Assembly: GCA_964517465.1 (NCBI GenBank)
Contig: CAZFEK010000023.1
Location: 1 to 64,000 of the forward strand
Length of the DNA stretch: 64,000 nt
Source of the DNA: JACPUX01 sp964517465
GTDB lineage: Bacteria; Pseudomonadota; Gammaproteobacteria; Burkholderiales; Casimicrobiaceae
Reading direction: 5' to 3'
Position numbers and translations under genes: made by a program. Of the stretch, positions 1 to 7,320 are shown in pieces (position 1 is the stretch's first letter; each line of letters opens with the position of its first letter). Below the pieces are notes generated by a model, which saw only the letters and a list, made by a program, of their open reading frames with translations, was not told the DNA's origin and searched no databases.

Positions 1-55
1 TCGCGAAGGCGGCCGCACCGTCGGCGCCGGCGTGGTGGCAAAGATTATTGAGTAA
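1..55 (+). CDS. tuf: Elongation factor Tu, C-terminal end (partial)
   Basis: Only the last 17 codons and the TAA stop (53-55) are inside the window. The frame starting at base 2 reads REGGRTVGAGVVAKIIE, the conserved C-terminal strand of domain III of EF-Tu, the GTPase that delivers aminoacyl-tRNA to the ribosome. Its position just before rpsJ matches the str-S10 junction seen in many Proteobacteria. The 5' part lies outside the window. Confidence 0.95.
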   Translation, partial: REGGRTVGAGVVAKIIE

Positions 56-67
56 TTGACCGGTAAC

Positions 68-89
68 GGCCGGCGGCGCGCCGCCGGCC
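68..89 (+). other. Perfect 22-bp GC palindrome between tuf and rpsJ
   Basis: Left arm GGCCGGCGG (68-76), loop CGCG, right arm CCGCCGGCC (81-89): a 9-bp all-GC stem 12 bases after the tuf stop and 19 before rpsJ. It is followed by CTCGCTCTTT rather than a clean T-run, so at best it is a weak or partial terminator, or an mRNA processing or stability structure between the tuf and S10 units. Confidence 0.6.
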
Positions 90-108
90 CTCGCTCTTTG
101 GAAAGAAC

Positions 109-420
109 ATGCAAAGCCAGAAAATTCGCATTCGTCTCAAAGCATTCGATTACAAACTGATCGATCAGTCGGCGATGGAAATCGTCGATACCGCCAAGCG
201 CTCCGGCGCGGTGGTCAAGGGGCCGGTGCCGCTACCCACTCGCATCGAGCGGTTCGACGTGCTGCGTTCTCCGCACGTCAACAAGACCTCGCGGGATCAG
301 TTCGAAATTCGCACCCATCTGCGCCTGATGGATATCATCGATCCCACCGACAAGACTGTGGATCAGTTGATGAAGCTGGAGCTGCCTGCCGGCGTGGATG
401 TGGAAATCAAGTTGCAGTAA
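109..420 (+). CDS. rpsJ: 30S ribosomal protein S10 (NusE)
   Basis: 103 residues, the same length as E. coli S10, beginning MQSQKIRIRLKAFDYKLID, a very conserved start. S10 sits in the 30S head and, as NusE, pairs with NusB in transcription antitermination. It is the first gene of the S10 unit here, with GGAAAG shortly upstream of the ATG. The usual long S10 leader that carries L4 attenuation in E. coli has no room: only 53 bases separate it from tuf, so expression is probably shared with tuf. Confidence 0.97.
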   Translation: MQSQKIRIRLKAFDYKLIDQSAMEIVDTAKRSGAVVKGPVPLPTRIERFDVLRSPHVNKTSRDQFEIRTHLRLMDIIDPTDKTVDQLMKLELPAGVDVEIKLQ

Positions 421-424
421 GAGC

Positions 425-452
425 GTGCCGACGGGTGCAAGCCCGCGGGCAC
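425..452 (+). other. Stem-loop in the rpsJ-rplC gap
   Basis: GTGCC (425-429) pairs with GGCAC (448-452), and inside it CGGG (432-435) pairs with CCCG (442-445), giving two stacked helices separated by a 2x2 internal loop with a six-base terminal loop. It begins four bases after the rpsJ stop in an 85-base gap, unusually long for this cluster. No T-run follows, so a processing site or a translational control element for rplC is more likely than termination. Confidence 0.4.
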
Positions 453-505
453 TTTGAAAGTTGCCGCCGATCAATCGCAATCGGTGGTGTGGAAAGGAAA
501 CGAAA

Positions 506-1165
506 ATGAGTCTAGGACTTGTCGGTCGCAAGATTGGCATGACCCGCATTTTCACCGACGACGGCGATTCCGTCCCGGTGACGGTGCTGGATCTGGCCAA
601 TAATCGCGTTACCCAGATCAAGACCCCCGAGACGGACGGCTATAGCGCCGTTCAAGTCACTTACGGGAAGCGGCGCGCCAGCCGAGTCAACAAGGCAGCG
701 GCCGGCCATTTGGCCAAAGCGGGCGTTGAAGCCGGCGAAATGATGCGCGAGTTTGCCGTCGATACGGCCAAGCTCGCGGAATTCAAGCCCGGCGCCTCGA
801 TTTCGATCGAAATCTTCCAGGTCGGGCAAAAGGTCGATGTGACCGGCACCAGCAAGGGTCGCGGATTCAGCGGCGTCATTCAGCGGCACAACTTCAGCTC
901 CAACCGCGCAAGCCACGGCAACTCGGTGACCACCAACGCACCCGGTTCCATCGGCATGGCTCAGGACCCGGGGCGCGTATTTCCCGGCAAAAAGATGGCC
1001 GGCCAATACGGCAACGTGCGCCGCACGGCGCAGAGCTTGGAAGTCGTGCGCATCGATTCCGCTCGCCAGCTCCTGCTGGTGAAGGGTGCGGTACCCGGCG
1101 CCGACGGCGGCGCGGTGATCGTGCGTCCTGCCGCCAAGGCAAAGGCCGCGAGCGGAGGCAAGTGA
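506..1165 (+). CDS. rplC: 50S ribosomal protein L3
   Basis: 219 residues from the ATG at 506 (MSLGLVGRKIGMTRIF), with GGAAAGGAAAC upstream. An earlier in-frame TTG at 461 would add 15 unconserved residues and is rejected. L3 is an early assembly protein near the peptidyl transferase centre. The extended loop is visible as the GSIGMAQDPGRVFPGKKMAGQ region, in which E. coli L3 has the glutamine methylated by PrmB. One base separates it from rplD. Confidence 0.96.
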   Translation: MSLGLVGRKIGMTRIFTDDGDSVPVTVLDLANNRVTQIKTPETDGYSAVQVTYGKRRASRVNKAAAGHLAKAGVEAGEMMREFAVDTAKLAEFKPGASISIEIFQVGQKVDVTGTSKGRGFSGVIQRHNFSSNRASHGNSVTTNAPGSIGMAQDPGRVFPGKKMAGQYGNVRRTAQSLEVVRIDSARQLLLVKGAVPGADGGAVIVRPAAKAKAASGGK

Positions 1166-1166
1166 C

Positions 1167-1787
1167 ATGGAACTCAAACTAATCAACGAACAGGGCCAGC
1201 AGGCGGCAACCGTGGCCGCCTCCGATGCGGCTTTTGGGCGCGACTACAATGAGGCGCTCATTCATCAGCTGATGACGGCATACATGGCCAATGCTCGCAG
1301 CGGCAACCGGGCTCAGAAGGACCGCAGCGAGGTCAACAAGTCCACCCGCAAGCCCTGGAAGCAGAAGGGCACCGGTCGCGCTCGGGCTGGCCGCGCATCC
1401 TCGCCGCTGTGGCGTGGTGGTGGCCGCGTGTTTCCGTCCAGCCCGGACGAGAACTTCAGCCAGAAGGTCAATCGCAAGATGTATCGCGCCGGCATGGCTT
1501 CGATCTTTTCGCAACTGGCGCGCGAAGGCCGGCTCTCGGTGGTGGAGCAGCTTGCCATCGAGGCGCCCAAGACCAAGCTGCTGGCGCAGAAGTTGAAGGC
1601 CATGGGCCTCGACAACGTGCTGCTGGTGACGGACAACCTCGACGACAATCTCTACCTCTCCTCGCGTAACTTGCCGCAGGTGTTGGTGCTGGAGGCGCGC
1701 GAAATCGACCCGGCGAGCCTGATTCGCTTCCGCAACGTCATTTTGACGCGCGCCGCGGTCGCTCAAATCGAGGAGATGCTGGGATGA
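1167..1787 (+). CDS. rplD: 50S ribosomal protein L4
   Basis: 206 residues against 201 in E. coli. It contains the extended loop that lines the exit tunnel (KPWKQKGTGRARAGRASSPLW), the most conserved part of the family. In E. coli L4 also represses its own operon by attenuation in the S10 leader; no equivalent leader is visible here. The stop overlaps the start of rplW by four bases (ATGA), so the two are probably translationally coupled. Confidence 0.97.
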   Translation: MELKLINEQGQQAATVAASDAAFGRDYNEALIHQLMTAYMANARSGNRAQKDRSEVNKSTRKPWKQKGTGRARAGRASSPLWRGGGRVFPSSPDENFSQKVNRKMYRAGMASIFSQLAREGRLSVVEQLAIEAPKTKLLAQKLKAMGLDNVLLVTDNLDDNLYLSSRNLPQVLVLEAREIDPASLIRFRNVILTRAAVAQIEEMLG

Positions 1788-2089
1788 GCACTGCCAAACA
1801 AGAGAAACTGATGACGGTGCTGCTGGCGCCGCAGATCTCGGAGAAGGCCACCTTTATTGGCGAGCACCACGAGCAGGTCGTTTTCCGGGTCGCTCCCGAA
1901 GCGACCAAGCCCGAGGTGAAAGCCGCCGTGGAGCTGCTCTTCAAGGTTCAAGTGGAAAGCGTTCAGATCGCCAACGTCAAAGGCAAAATCAAGCGCGTCG
2001 GCAAATCGCTGGGCCGCCGTCGCAACTGGAAGAAGGCTTTCGTTTCGCTCAAGCCGGGCCAGGAAATCAACTTTGCGGGAGAGGCATAA
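1784..2089 (+). CDS. rplW: 50S ribosomal protein L23
   Basis: 101 residues, matching the family length. L23 surrounds the exit tunnel and docks trigger factor and SRP. The ATG at 1784 overlaps the rplD stop (ATGA). An alternative in-frame ATG at 1811 (MTVLLAPQISEKAT) is closer to the conserved core, so the first nine residues are the least certain part. The C-terminal KRVGKSLGRRRNWKKAFV stretch is typical. Confidence 0.96.
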   Translation: MSTAKQEKLMTVLLAPQISEKATFIGEHHEQVVFRVAPEATKPEVKAAVELLFKVQVESVQIANVKGKIKRVGKSLGRRRNWKKAFVSLKPGQEINFAGEA

Positions 2090-2093
2090 GACC

Positions 2094-2927
2094 ATGGCAC
2101 TCGTGAAAGTTAAACCGACCTCGCCAGGGCGCCGCTCGCTGGTCAAGGTGGTCAACCCCGATTTGCACAAGGGCAAGCCCTTTGCGGGCCTCTTGGAAAA
2201 GAAGAACCGCAGCTCCGGGCGCAACAACAACGGCCACATCACTACCAGGCATCTGGGTGGCGGGCACAAGCAGCACTATCGCGTGGTCGACTTCCGTCGC
2301 AACAAAGATGGCATACTGGCCAAAGTTGAGCGGCTCGAATATGACCCCAACCGCAGCGCCAACCTGGCACTTTTGCTTTATGCGGACGGGGAGCGCCGTT
2401 ATGTGATCGCCCCGCGGGGCGTGGCGGTTGGAGCCCAGCTCGTCAGCGGCGCCGACGCGCCGATCAAGGCGGGCAATTGCCTGCCGATTCGCAACATTCC
2501 GGTGGGCACCACCATCCATTGCATCGAGATGCAGCCAGGCAAAGGCGCGCAGCTTGCCCGCTCGGCCGGCGCCTCGGTTCAGCTCTTGGCGCGTGAGGGC
2601 GTGTATGCGCAGCTGCGCTTGCGTTCGGGCGAAATCCGCAAGGTTCACGTCGATTGCCGCGCCACCATCGGCGAAGTTGGCAACGAAGAGCACAACCTGC
2701 GCTCGATCGGCAAAGCGGGGGCCAAGCGCTGGCGCGGTATCCGCCCGACGGTTCGCGGCGTTGCCATGAACCCGGTCGACCATCCGCACGGCGGTGGTGA
2801 AGGAAAGACCGCGGCCGGCCGCGATCCTTGCAGCCCTTGGGGCACGCCTACCAAGGGATTCCGCACTCGCCGCAACAAGCGCACCATCAACATGATCGTG
2901 CGCCGGCGCCACGCGAACAAGGGGTAA
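2094..2927 (+). CDS. rplB: 50S ribosomal protein L2
   Basis: 277 residues from the ATG at 2094 (MALVKVKPTSPGRR); a longer frame from 2073 overlaps rplW and has no conserved sequence. L2 is needed for subunit joining and peptidyl transferase activity; the essential histidine (His229 in E. coli) lies in MNPVDHPHGGGEGK. Four bases separate it from rplW and six from rpsS. Confidence 0.97.
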   Translation: MALVKVKPTSPGRRSLVKVVNPDLHKGKPFAGLLEKKNRSSGRNNNGHITTRHLGGGHKQHYRVVDFRRNKDGILAKVERLEYDPNRSANLALLLYADGERRYVIAPRGVAVGAQLVSGADAPIKAGNCLPIRNIPVGTTIHCIEMQPGKGAQLARSAGASVQLLAREGVYAQLRLRSGEIRKVHVDCRATIGEVGNEEHNLRSIGKAGAKRWRGIRPTVRGVAMNPVDHPHGGGEGKTAAGRDPCSPWGTPTKGFRTRRNKRTINMIVRRRHANKG

Positions 2928-2933
2928 ACCAAT

Positions 2934-3212
2934 ATGGCACGTTCGATCAAAAAGGGCCCGTTCGTCGACGCCCACCTGTTGAAGAAAGTCGACGCTGCTC
3001 GCACCGGCAGCGACAAGCGTCCGATCAAGACCTGGTCGCGCCGGTCCACGGTTACGCCCGAGTTCGTCGGGCTGACGATCGCGGTACACAACGGCAAGCA
3101 GCATATCCCGGTCTACGTCTCGGAGAACATGGTTGGCCACAAGCTTGGCGAGTTTGCGCTGACCCGGACCTTCAAGGGCCATTCCGCAGACAAGAAAGCG
3201 GCGAAGAAGTAA
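2934..3212 (+). CDS. rpsS: 30S ribosomal protein S19
   Basis: 92 residues, equal to the E. coli length, starting MARSIKKGPFVDAHLLKK, the family signature. S19 binds the 30S head next to S13 and contacts the A-site finger. It is packed between rplB and rplV in canonical S10-operon order. It contains by chance an exact CCGTTCGTC (2958-2966), relevant to the AlgR-site discussion below. Confidence 0.97.
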   Translation: MARSIKKGPFVDAHLLKKVDAARTGSDKRPIKTWSRRSTVTPEFVGLTIAVHNGKQHIPVYVSENMVGHKLGEFALTRTFKGHSADKKAAKK

Positions 3213-3221
3213 GGAGCCATG

Positions 3222-3551
3222 ATGGAAACGACAGCAGTATTGCGCGGCGTTCGCCTTTCGGCCCAAAAGGGTCGTTTGGTTGCCGACCAGATCCGCGGTT
3301 TGCCGGTGGACAGGGCATTGAACATCCTGGCTTTCAGCCCCAAGAAGGGCGCCAAAATCATCAAGAAGGTGCTGGAGTCCGCGATTGCCAATGCGGAGCA
3401 TAACGACGGCGCCGATATCGATGAGCTGAAGGTCAAGACGATATACATCGACAAGGCCGACAATCTCCGGCGCTTCACCGCGCGGGCCAAGGGCCGCGGC
3501 AACGTGATCCTGAAACAGACCAGCCACATTCGCGTGGTTGTCGGCAACTAA
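3222..3551 (+). CDS. rplV: 50S ribosomal protein L22
   Basis: 109 residues. Two adjacent ATG codons (3219 and 3222) are possible; AAGGAG at 3211-3216 is better spaced from the second. L22 lines the nascent-peptide tunnel with L4 through its beta-hairpin, visible as the RRFTARAKGRGNVILKQTSH region. The stop is 11 bases before rpsC. Confidence 0.96.
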   Translation: METTAVLRGVRLSAQKGRLVADQIRGLPVDRALNILAFSPKKGAKIIKKVLESAIANAEHNDGADIDELKVKTIYIDKADNLRRFTARAKGRGNVILKQTSHIRVVVGN

Positions 3552-3562
3552 GGGCGAGCGAA

Positions 3563-4282
3563 ATGGGACAGAAAATTCATCCAACCGGTTTTCGCCTGAG
3601 CGTGAACCGCAACTGGGCCTCGCGCTGGTTCTCCAACAGCAAGAACTTCGCGCCAACATTGGCCGAAGATATCAAGGTGCGCGACTACCTGAAAAAGAAG
3701 CTGGCGCATGCCTCGGTGGGCCGCATTACCATCGATCGAGCGGCCAAAACCGCGCGCGTGACCATACACAGCGCTCGACCGGGTGTGATCATCGGCAAAA
3801 AGGGCGAGGACATCGAGAACCTGCGCGCAGATATCCGGCGCATCATGGGGCCCGACGCCCGCACCGATGTGGAAGAAATCCGCAAGCCTGAGGTCGATGC
3901 CCAGCTGATTGCCGATTCCATCGGGCAGCAGCTCGAAAAACGCATCATGTTCCGCCGGGCGATGAAGCGCGCCATGCAAAACGCCATGCGCCTGGGCGCG
4001 CAGGGCATCAAGATCATGAGTTCGGGTCGCTTGAACGGAATCGAAATCGCGCGCTCGGAATGGTATCGCGAGGGCCGGGTGCCTCTGCATACCCTGCGCG
4101 CGGACATCGATTACGGCTTCTCCGAAGCCAAGACGACTTATGGTGTGATCGGCATCAAGGTATGGGTGTTCAAGGGCGAAGTGCTGCCCCATAACGCCGA
4201 GCCTCAAGCCGCACCCAGTGTAACGCCGGAAGCGCCCAAGCGCGGCAGAAAGCCAGGAGTGAAAAATGCTGCAGCCAGCTAG
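3563..4282 (+). CDS. rpsC: 30S ribosomal protein S3
   Basis: 239 residues, slightly longer than the 233 of E. coli because of a C-terminal Pro/Ala/Lys-rich tail (about residues 213-239). The type II KH domain shows its GxxG loop in GVIIGKKGEDIENL. S3 forms part of the mRNA entry channel. The tail runs 17 bases into rplP, an unusually large overlap for this cluster, so rplP initiation probably depends on translation through the end of rpsC. Confidence 0.96.
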   Translation: MGQKIHPTGFRLSVNRNWASRWFSNSKNFAPTLAEDIKVRDYLKKKLAHASVGRITIDRAAKTARVTIHSARPGVIIGKKGEDIENLRADIRRIMGPDARTDVEEIRKPEVDAQLIADSIGQQLEKRIMFRRAMKRAMQNAMRLGAQGIKIMSSGRLNGIEIARSEWYREGRVPLHTLRADIDYGFSEAKTTYGVIGIKVWVFKGEVLPHNAEPQAAPSVTPEAPKRGRKPGVKNAAAS

Positions 4283-4679
4283 AAGGAAATACCGCAAGGA
4301 GCAGAAAGGCCGCAATAAGGGCGTGGCCACTCGCGGCAACAAAGTGAGCTTCGGCCAATTCGGTTTGAAGGCAATCGGGCGCGGGCGTATCACCGCGCGG
4401 CAAATCGAAGCGGCGCGCCGGGCGATGACCCGGCACATCAAGCGCGGCGGGCGCATCTGGATTCGTATTTTCCCCGACAAGCCGATTTCGCAGAAGCCTG
4501 CCGAAGTGCGCATGGGCAACGGCAAGGGTAATCCGGAGTACTACGTCGCGGAGATTCAGCCGGGCAAAGTACTCTATGAGATGGACGGCGTCGAGGAAAC
4601 CTTGGCCAGAGAGGCATTTGCGCTTGCTGCGGCTAAGCTTCCGATCGCCACCACTTTCGTGCACCGTCTCGTGGGGTAA
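4266..4679 (+). CDS. rplP: 50S ribosomal protein L16
   Basis: 137 residues starting MLQPARRKYRKEQKGRNKG, the conserved L16 N-terminus, so the start inside the end of rpsC is credible. L16 organises the A-site region of 23S rRNA. The GRITARQIEAARRAMTRH core and the KPAEVRMGNGKG segment are typical. Three bases before rpmC. Confidence 0.96.
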   Translation: MLQPARRKYRKEQKGRNKGVATRGNKVSFGQFGLKAIGRGRITARQIEAARRAMTRHIKRGGRIWIRIFPDKPISQKPAEVRMGNGKGNPEYYVAEIQPGKVLYEMDGVEETLAREAFALAAAKLPIATTFVHRLVG

Positions 4680-4682
4680 GTC

Positions 4683-4889
4683 ATGAAGACTAGCGAACGC
4701 AAAAAAGTACTGCGCGGCAAAGTGCCCGCGGAATTGCAAACCGAGTTGATGGATCTTTTGCAGACCCAGTTCAAGCTGCGCATGCAGAAGGCGACGCAAC
4801 AACTCACGAACACTAGCCAACTCGGCAAGGTGCGCCGCGACATCGCTCGCGTGCGCACCCTGCTCAACGACAAGGCGAGGCAAGCATGA
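4683..4889 (+). CDS. rpmC: 50S ribosomal protein L29
   Basis: 68 residues, in the family range. Two helices with the conserved QFKLRMQKATQQLTNTSQL and VRRDIARVRTLL segments. L29 sits beside L23 at the tunnel exit. The stop overlaps the rpsQ start by four bases (ATGA). Confidence 0.95.
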   Translation: MKTSERKKVLRGKVPAELQTELMDLLQTQFKLRMQKATQQLTNTSQLGKVRRDIARVRTLLNDKARQA

Positions 4890-5176
4890 CCGAGACCAAA
4901 GCGGCGGAAGCCGGCGCCCAGCGAAAGCTGGTGCAGACGCTCACCGGAAAAGTGGTGAGCGACAAGATGAACAAAACCGTGACGGTGCTGGTCGAGCGCC
5001 GGGTGAAGCACCCGCTCTACGGCAAGGTTGTCACCCGCTCGAAGAAATACCACGCACACGACGAGAAGAATGAGTTTCACGAAGGCGACATCGTGGAAAT
5101 CGCGTCTTCCCGCCCCCTCTCCAAGACCAAGACTTGGGTGGTTTGCAAGTTGGTTGAGAAGGCGCGCGCGGTCTGA
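4886..5176 (+). CDS. rpsQ: 30S ribosomal protein S17
   Basis: 96 residues, about 12 more than E. coli S17 because of an N-terminal extension (MTETKAAEAGAQ). The OB-fold core begins at RKLVQTLTGKVVSDKMNKTVTV. S17 is a primary 16S binder. The start overlaps rpmC by four bases. It is the last gene of the S10 unit; a 154-base gap with a promoter follows. Confidence 0.95.
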   Translation: MTETKAAEAGAQRKLVQTLTGKVVSDKMNKTVTVLVERRVKHPLYGKVVTRSKKYHAHDEKNEFHEGDIVEIASSRPLSKTKTWVVCKLVEKARAV

Positions 5177-5189
5177 GCGGTAAAAGTGC

Positions 5190-5218
5190 TTGCGGCAGCC
5201 GCGCGTGGCTGCTAGAAT
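5190..5218 (+). promoter_or_regulatory. Sigma70-type promoter of the spc unit
   Basis: TTGCGG (5190-5195), 17 bases, TAGAAT (5213-5218), in the only sizeable gap within the ribosomal cluster. In E. coli the spc promoter lies in the same rpsQ-rplN interval. The predicted start site leaves a leader of roughly 105 bases before rplN. Confidence 0.7.
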
Positions 5219-5234
5219 TGCAAATTCGCCTGTC

Positions 5235-5310
5235 GCCGCCATTTTCTGGCGGCAGGCCCACTTCCCCGGACGGGGTCCAAGACTGGCCGCCTCCTTAAAA
5301 CGAAAGGCGG
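5235..5310 (+). promoter_or_regulatory. Structured leader upstream of rplN
   Basis: Three potential hairpins lie between the promoter and rplN: GCCGCCA (5235-5241) with TGGCGGC (5247-5253) around a TTTTC loop; CCCC (5264-5267) with GGGG (5272-5275); and CCGCCT (5287-5292) with AGGCGG (5305-5310). No terminator T-run follows any of them. The spacing suggests an RNA leader that could be regulatory; no known element was recognised. Confidence 0.4.
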
Positions 5311-5330
5311 ATTAAGTTGGAGCGTGTTTT

Positions 5331-5699
5331 ATGATTCAGATGCAATCCATTCTGGATGTCGCCGACAACACCGGTGCGCGCCGCGTCATGTGCATCAAGG
5401 TGATCGGCGGCTCGAAACGCCGCTACGCCAACATCGGCGATGTGATCAAAGTCAGCATCAAAGATGCGGCCCCGCGCGGCCGGGTCAAGAAGGGCGAGGT
5501 CTACAACGCCGTGGTGGTTCGTACCGCCCAGGGCGTCCGTCGCGCCGATGGCTCCGCGATCAAGTTCGATGGCAACGCGGCGGTACTGCTCAACAACAAG
5601 CTTGAGCCGATCGGCACGCGCATTTTCGGGCCGGTCACGCGCGAGTTGCGCAGCGAGCGGTTTATGAAGATCGTGTCGCTGGCGCCGGAAGTGCTGTAG
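5331..5699 (+). CDS. rplN: 50S ribosomal protein L14
   Basis: 122 residues (123 in E. coli), starting MIQMQSILDVADNTGARRVMCIKV, the conserved N-terminus. L14 forms intersubunit bridges with the 30S and is the binding site of the silencing factor RsfS. First gene of the spc unit, nine bases before rplX. A GGAG lies 12-15 bases upstream of the start. Confidence 0.97.
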   Translation: MIQMQSILDVADNTGARRVMCIKVIGGSKRRYANIGDVIKVSIKDAAPRGRVKKGEVYNAVVVRTAQGVRRADGSAIKFDGNAAVLLNNKLEPIGTRIFGPVTRELRSERFMKIVSLAPEVL

Positions 5700-5708
5700 G
5701 AGGCTGAC

Positions 5709-6026
5709 ATGCACAAGATCAGGAAGGGCGACACCGTAGTCGCCACAGCGGGACGGGACAAAGGCAAGCGCGGCGAGGTGAGCAGGATCGTCGACGCCGA
5801 GCATGTCATCGTTTCGGGCATTAACCAGGTCAAGCGGCACCAGCGGCCCAACCCCATCAAGGGCGACGCCGGCGGCATCGTGACCATGGAGAAGCCGATA
5901 CACATCTCCAACGTTGCGCTCTTTAACCCAGCCACCCAAAAAGGGGATCGGGTGGGTATCAAAACCTTGGAGGACGGCCGCAAGGTTCGCTTTTTCAAGT
6001 CCAACGGCGAACTCGTCGGGGCTTGA
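5709..6026 (+). CDS. rplX: 50S ribosomal protein L24
   Basis: 105 residues (104 in E. coli). The KOW motif at the N-terminus is visible as KIRKGDTVVATAGRDKGKRG, followed by the conserved NQVKRHQ segment. L24 is an assembly initiator at the 5' end of 23S rRNA. An AGGAGG-like site (TAGGAGGC, just before the ATG) gives a strong ribosome-binding site overlapping the rplN stop. Confidence 0.96.
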   Translation: MHKIRKGDTVVATAGRDKGKRGEVSRIVDAEHVIVSGINQVKRHQRPNPIKGDAGGIVTMEKPIHISNVALFNPATQKGDRVGIKTLEDGRKVRFFKSNGELVGA

Positions 6027-6043
6027 TCGGGATTGGATGCAAA

Positions 6044-6583
6044 ATGGCTCGCCTGAAAGAGTTCTACAAGCAAACGGTTGTGCCGCAATTGATGCAACAA
6101 TTCGGCTACAAATCGATTATGGAAGTTCCTCGCATCGAAAAGATCGTCCTCAACATGGGCGTGGGCGAGGCGGTGGCGGACAAGAAGGTCCTGGAGCACG
6201 CTACCGGCGACATGGCCAAAGTGGCCGGACAGAAACCGGTCATTACCAAGGCCAAGAAGTCGATCGCCGGCTTCAAGATCCGCACCGGCTATCCGGTGGG
6301 GTGTATGGTCACCCTGCGCCAAGGGCGCATGTACGAGTTCCTTGACCGTTTGGTGACGATCGCGCTGCCTCGCGTGCGCGACTTTCGTGGCATTTCCGGC
6401 CGGGCCTTTGACGGGCGCGGCAATTACAACCTGGGTGTCAAAGAGCAGATCATTTTTCCGGAGATCGAGTATGACAAGATCGACGCGCTCCGGGGCATGA
6501 ACATCACCATCGCGACCACCGCCAAAACGGATGCGGAAGCGAAGGCGCTGCTCGCGGCATTCAAGTTTCCGTTCAAGAACTGA
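6044..6583 (+). CDS. rplE: 50S ribosomal protein L5
   Basis: 179 residues from the ATG at 6044 (MARLKEFYKQ), exactly the E. coli length. A TTG seven codons upstream would overlap rplX and is not needed. L5 binds 5S rRNA and the P-site tRNA. In E. coli the S8 repressor acts on the mRNA around this start; I could not identify the corresponding S8 site here by eye. Confidence 0.96.
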   Translation: MARLKEFYKQTVVPQLMQQFGYKSIMEVPRIEKIVLNMGVGEAVADKKVLEHATGDMAKVAGQKPVITKAKKSIAGFKIRTGYPVGCMVTLRQGRMYEFLDRLVTIALPRVRDFRGISGRAFDGRGNYNLGVKEQIIFPEIEYDKIDALRGMNITIATTAKTDAEAKALLAAFKFPFKN

Positions 6584-6590
6584 GGGTGGC

Positions 6591-6896
6591 ATGGCGAAGA
6601 CTGCGTTGATCAACCGCGAGCAGAAGCGTCGCGACACGGTCAAAAAATACGCCGCGAAGCGCGCCGCGCTGCTCGCGATCATCAATGATGGCAAGCGCTC
6701 CGAGGAAGAGCGTTTCGAGGCGCGCCTGAAGCTTCAGGCCCTGCCCCGCAACGCGAGCCCGAGCCGCCTGCGCAACCGTTGCGCGCTGACCGGCCGCCCG
6801 CGTGGCGTGTTCCGAAAGTTCGGATTGGGGCGCAACAAGCTGCGCGAAATTGCGATGCGCGGCGAAATCCCCGGCATCATCAAGGCCAGCTGGTAA
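6591..6896 (+). CDS. rpsN: 30S ribosomal protein S14 (zinc-independent form)
   Basis: 101 residues from MAKTALINREQKRRD at 6591; a longer in-frame start at 6531 lies inside rplE and is rejected. This is the long form without the paired CxxC zinc ligands: the only cysteine in the core is in NRCALTGRPRG, as in E. coli. S14 is in the 30S head near S3 and S10. Confidence 0.96.
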   Translation: MAKTALINREQKRRDTVKKYAAKRAALLAIINDGKRSEEERFEARLKLQALPRNASPSRLRNRCALTGRPRGVFRKFGLGRNKLREIAMRGEIPGIIKASW

Positions 6897-6911
6897 GGGA
6901 GAGATCGAACC

Positions 6912-7307
6912 ATGAGTATGTCTGATCCGATCGCCGATATGTTGACGCGCATTCGCAATGCGCAATTGGCCAACAAGGCGACCGTGGCGATGCCCTCCTC
7001 TCGGCTCAAAGTGGCTATTGCCCAAGTGCTGAAGGACGAAGGATATATCGACGGCATGAAGGTGGCCGGCGACGAGAAGAAGCCGCAACTCGAGCTCGCC
7101 CTGCGTTACTACGCCGGCAGGCCGGTGATCGAGAAGATCGAGCGCGTTTCCAAGCCCGGACTGCGTATTTACAAGAGCAAGGAAGACCTGCCGCGAGTCA
7201 TGAACGGGCTCGGCGTGGCGATCGTCTCCACGTCCCGCGGTGTGATGACGGACCGCAAGGCGCGCGCCAACGGCGTGGGCGGCGAAGTTCTTTGCATCGT
7301 CGCATAA
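6912..7307 (+). CDS. rpsH: 30S ribosomal protein S8
   Basis: 131 residues (130 in E. coli). The N-terminal SDPIADMLTRIRNAQ and the C-terminal GVMTDRKARANGVGGEVLCIVA are signatures. S8 binds helix 21 of 16S rRNA and in E. coli represses the spc operon. The first of two ATGs (6912) is better spaced from GGGAGAG than the second (6918). Confidence 0.97.
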   Translation: MSMSDPIADMLTRIRNAQLANKATVAMPSSRLKVAIAQVLKDEGYIDGMKVAGDEKKPQLELALRYYAGRPVIEKIERVSKPGLRIYKSKEDLPRVMNGLGVAIVSTSRGVMTDRKARANGVGGEVLCIVA

Positions 7308-7320
7308 GAGAGAGGCCACG

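Noticed and set aside
2958..2966. Exact AlgR core CCGTTCGTC
   Set aside because: It is inside the rpsS coding sequence; listed as evidence that such sites arise by chance here.
2067..3659. Long minus-strand open frame (530 codons) through rplW-rpsC
   Set aside because: It lies antisense to several unmistakable ribosomal genes and shows no domain; such frames are common in GC-rich coding DNA.
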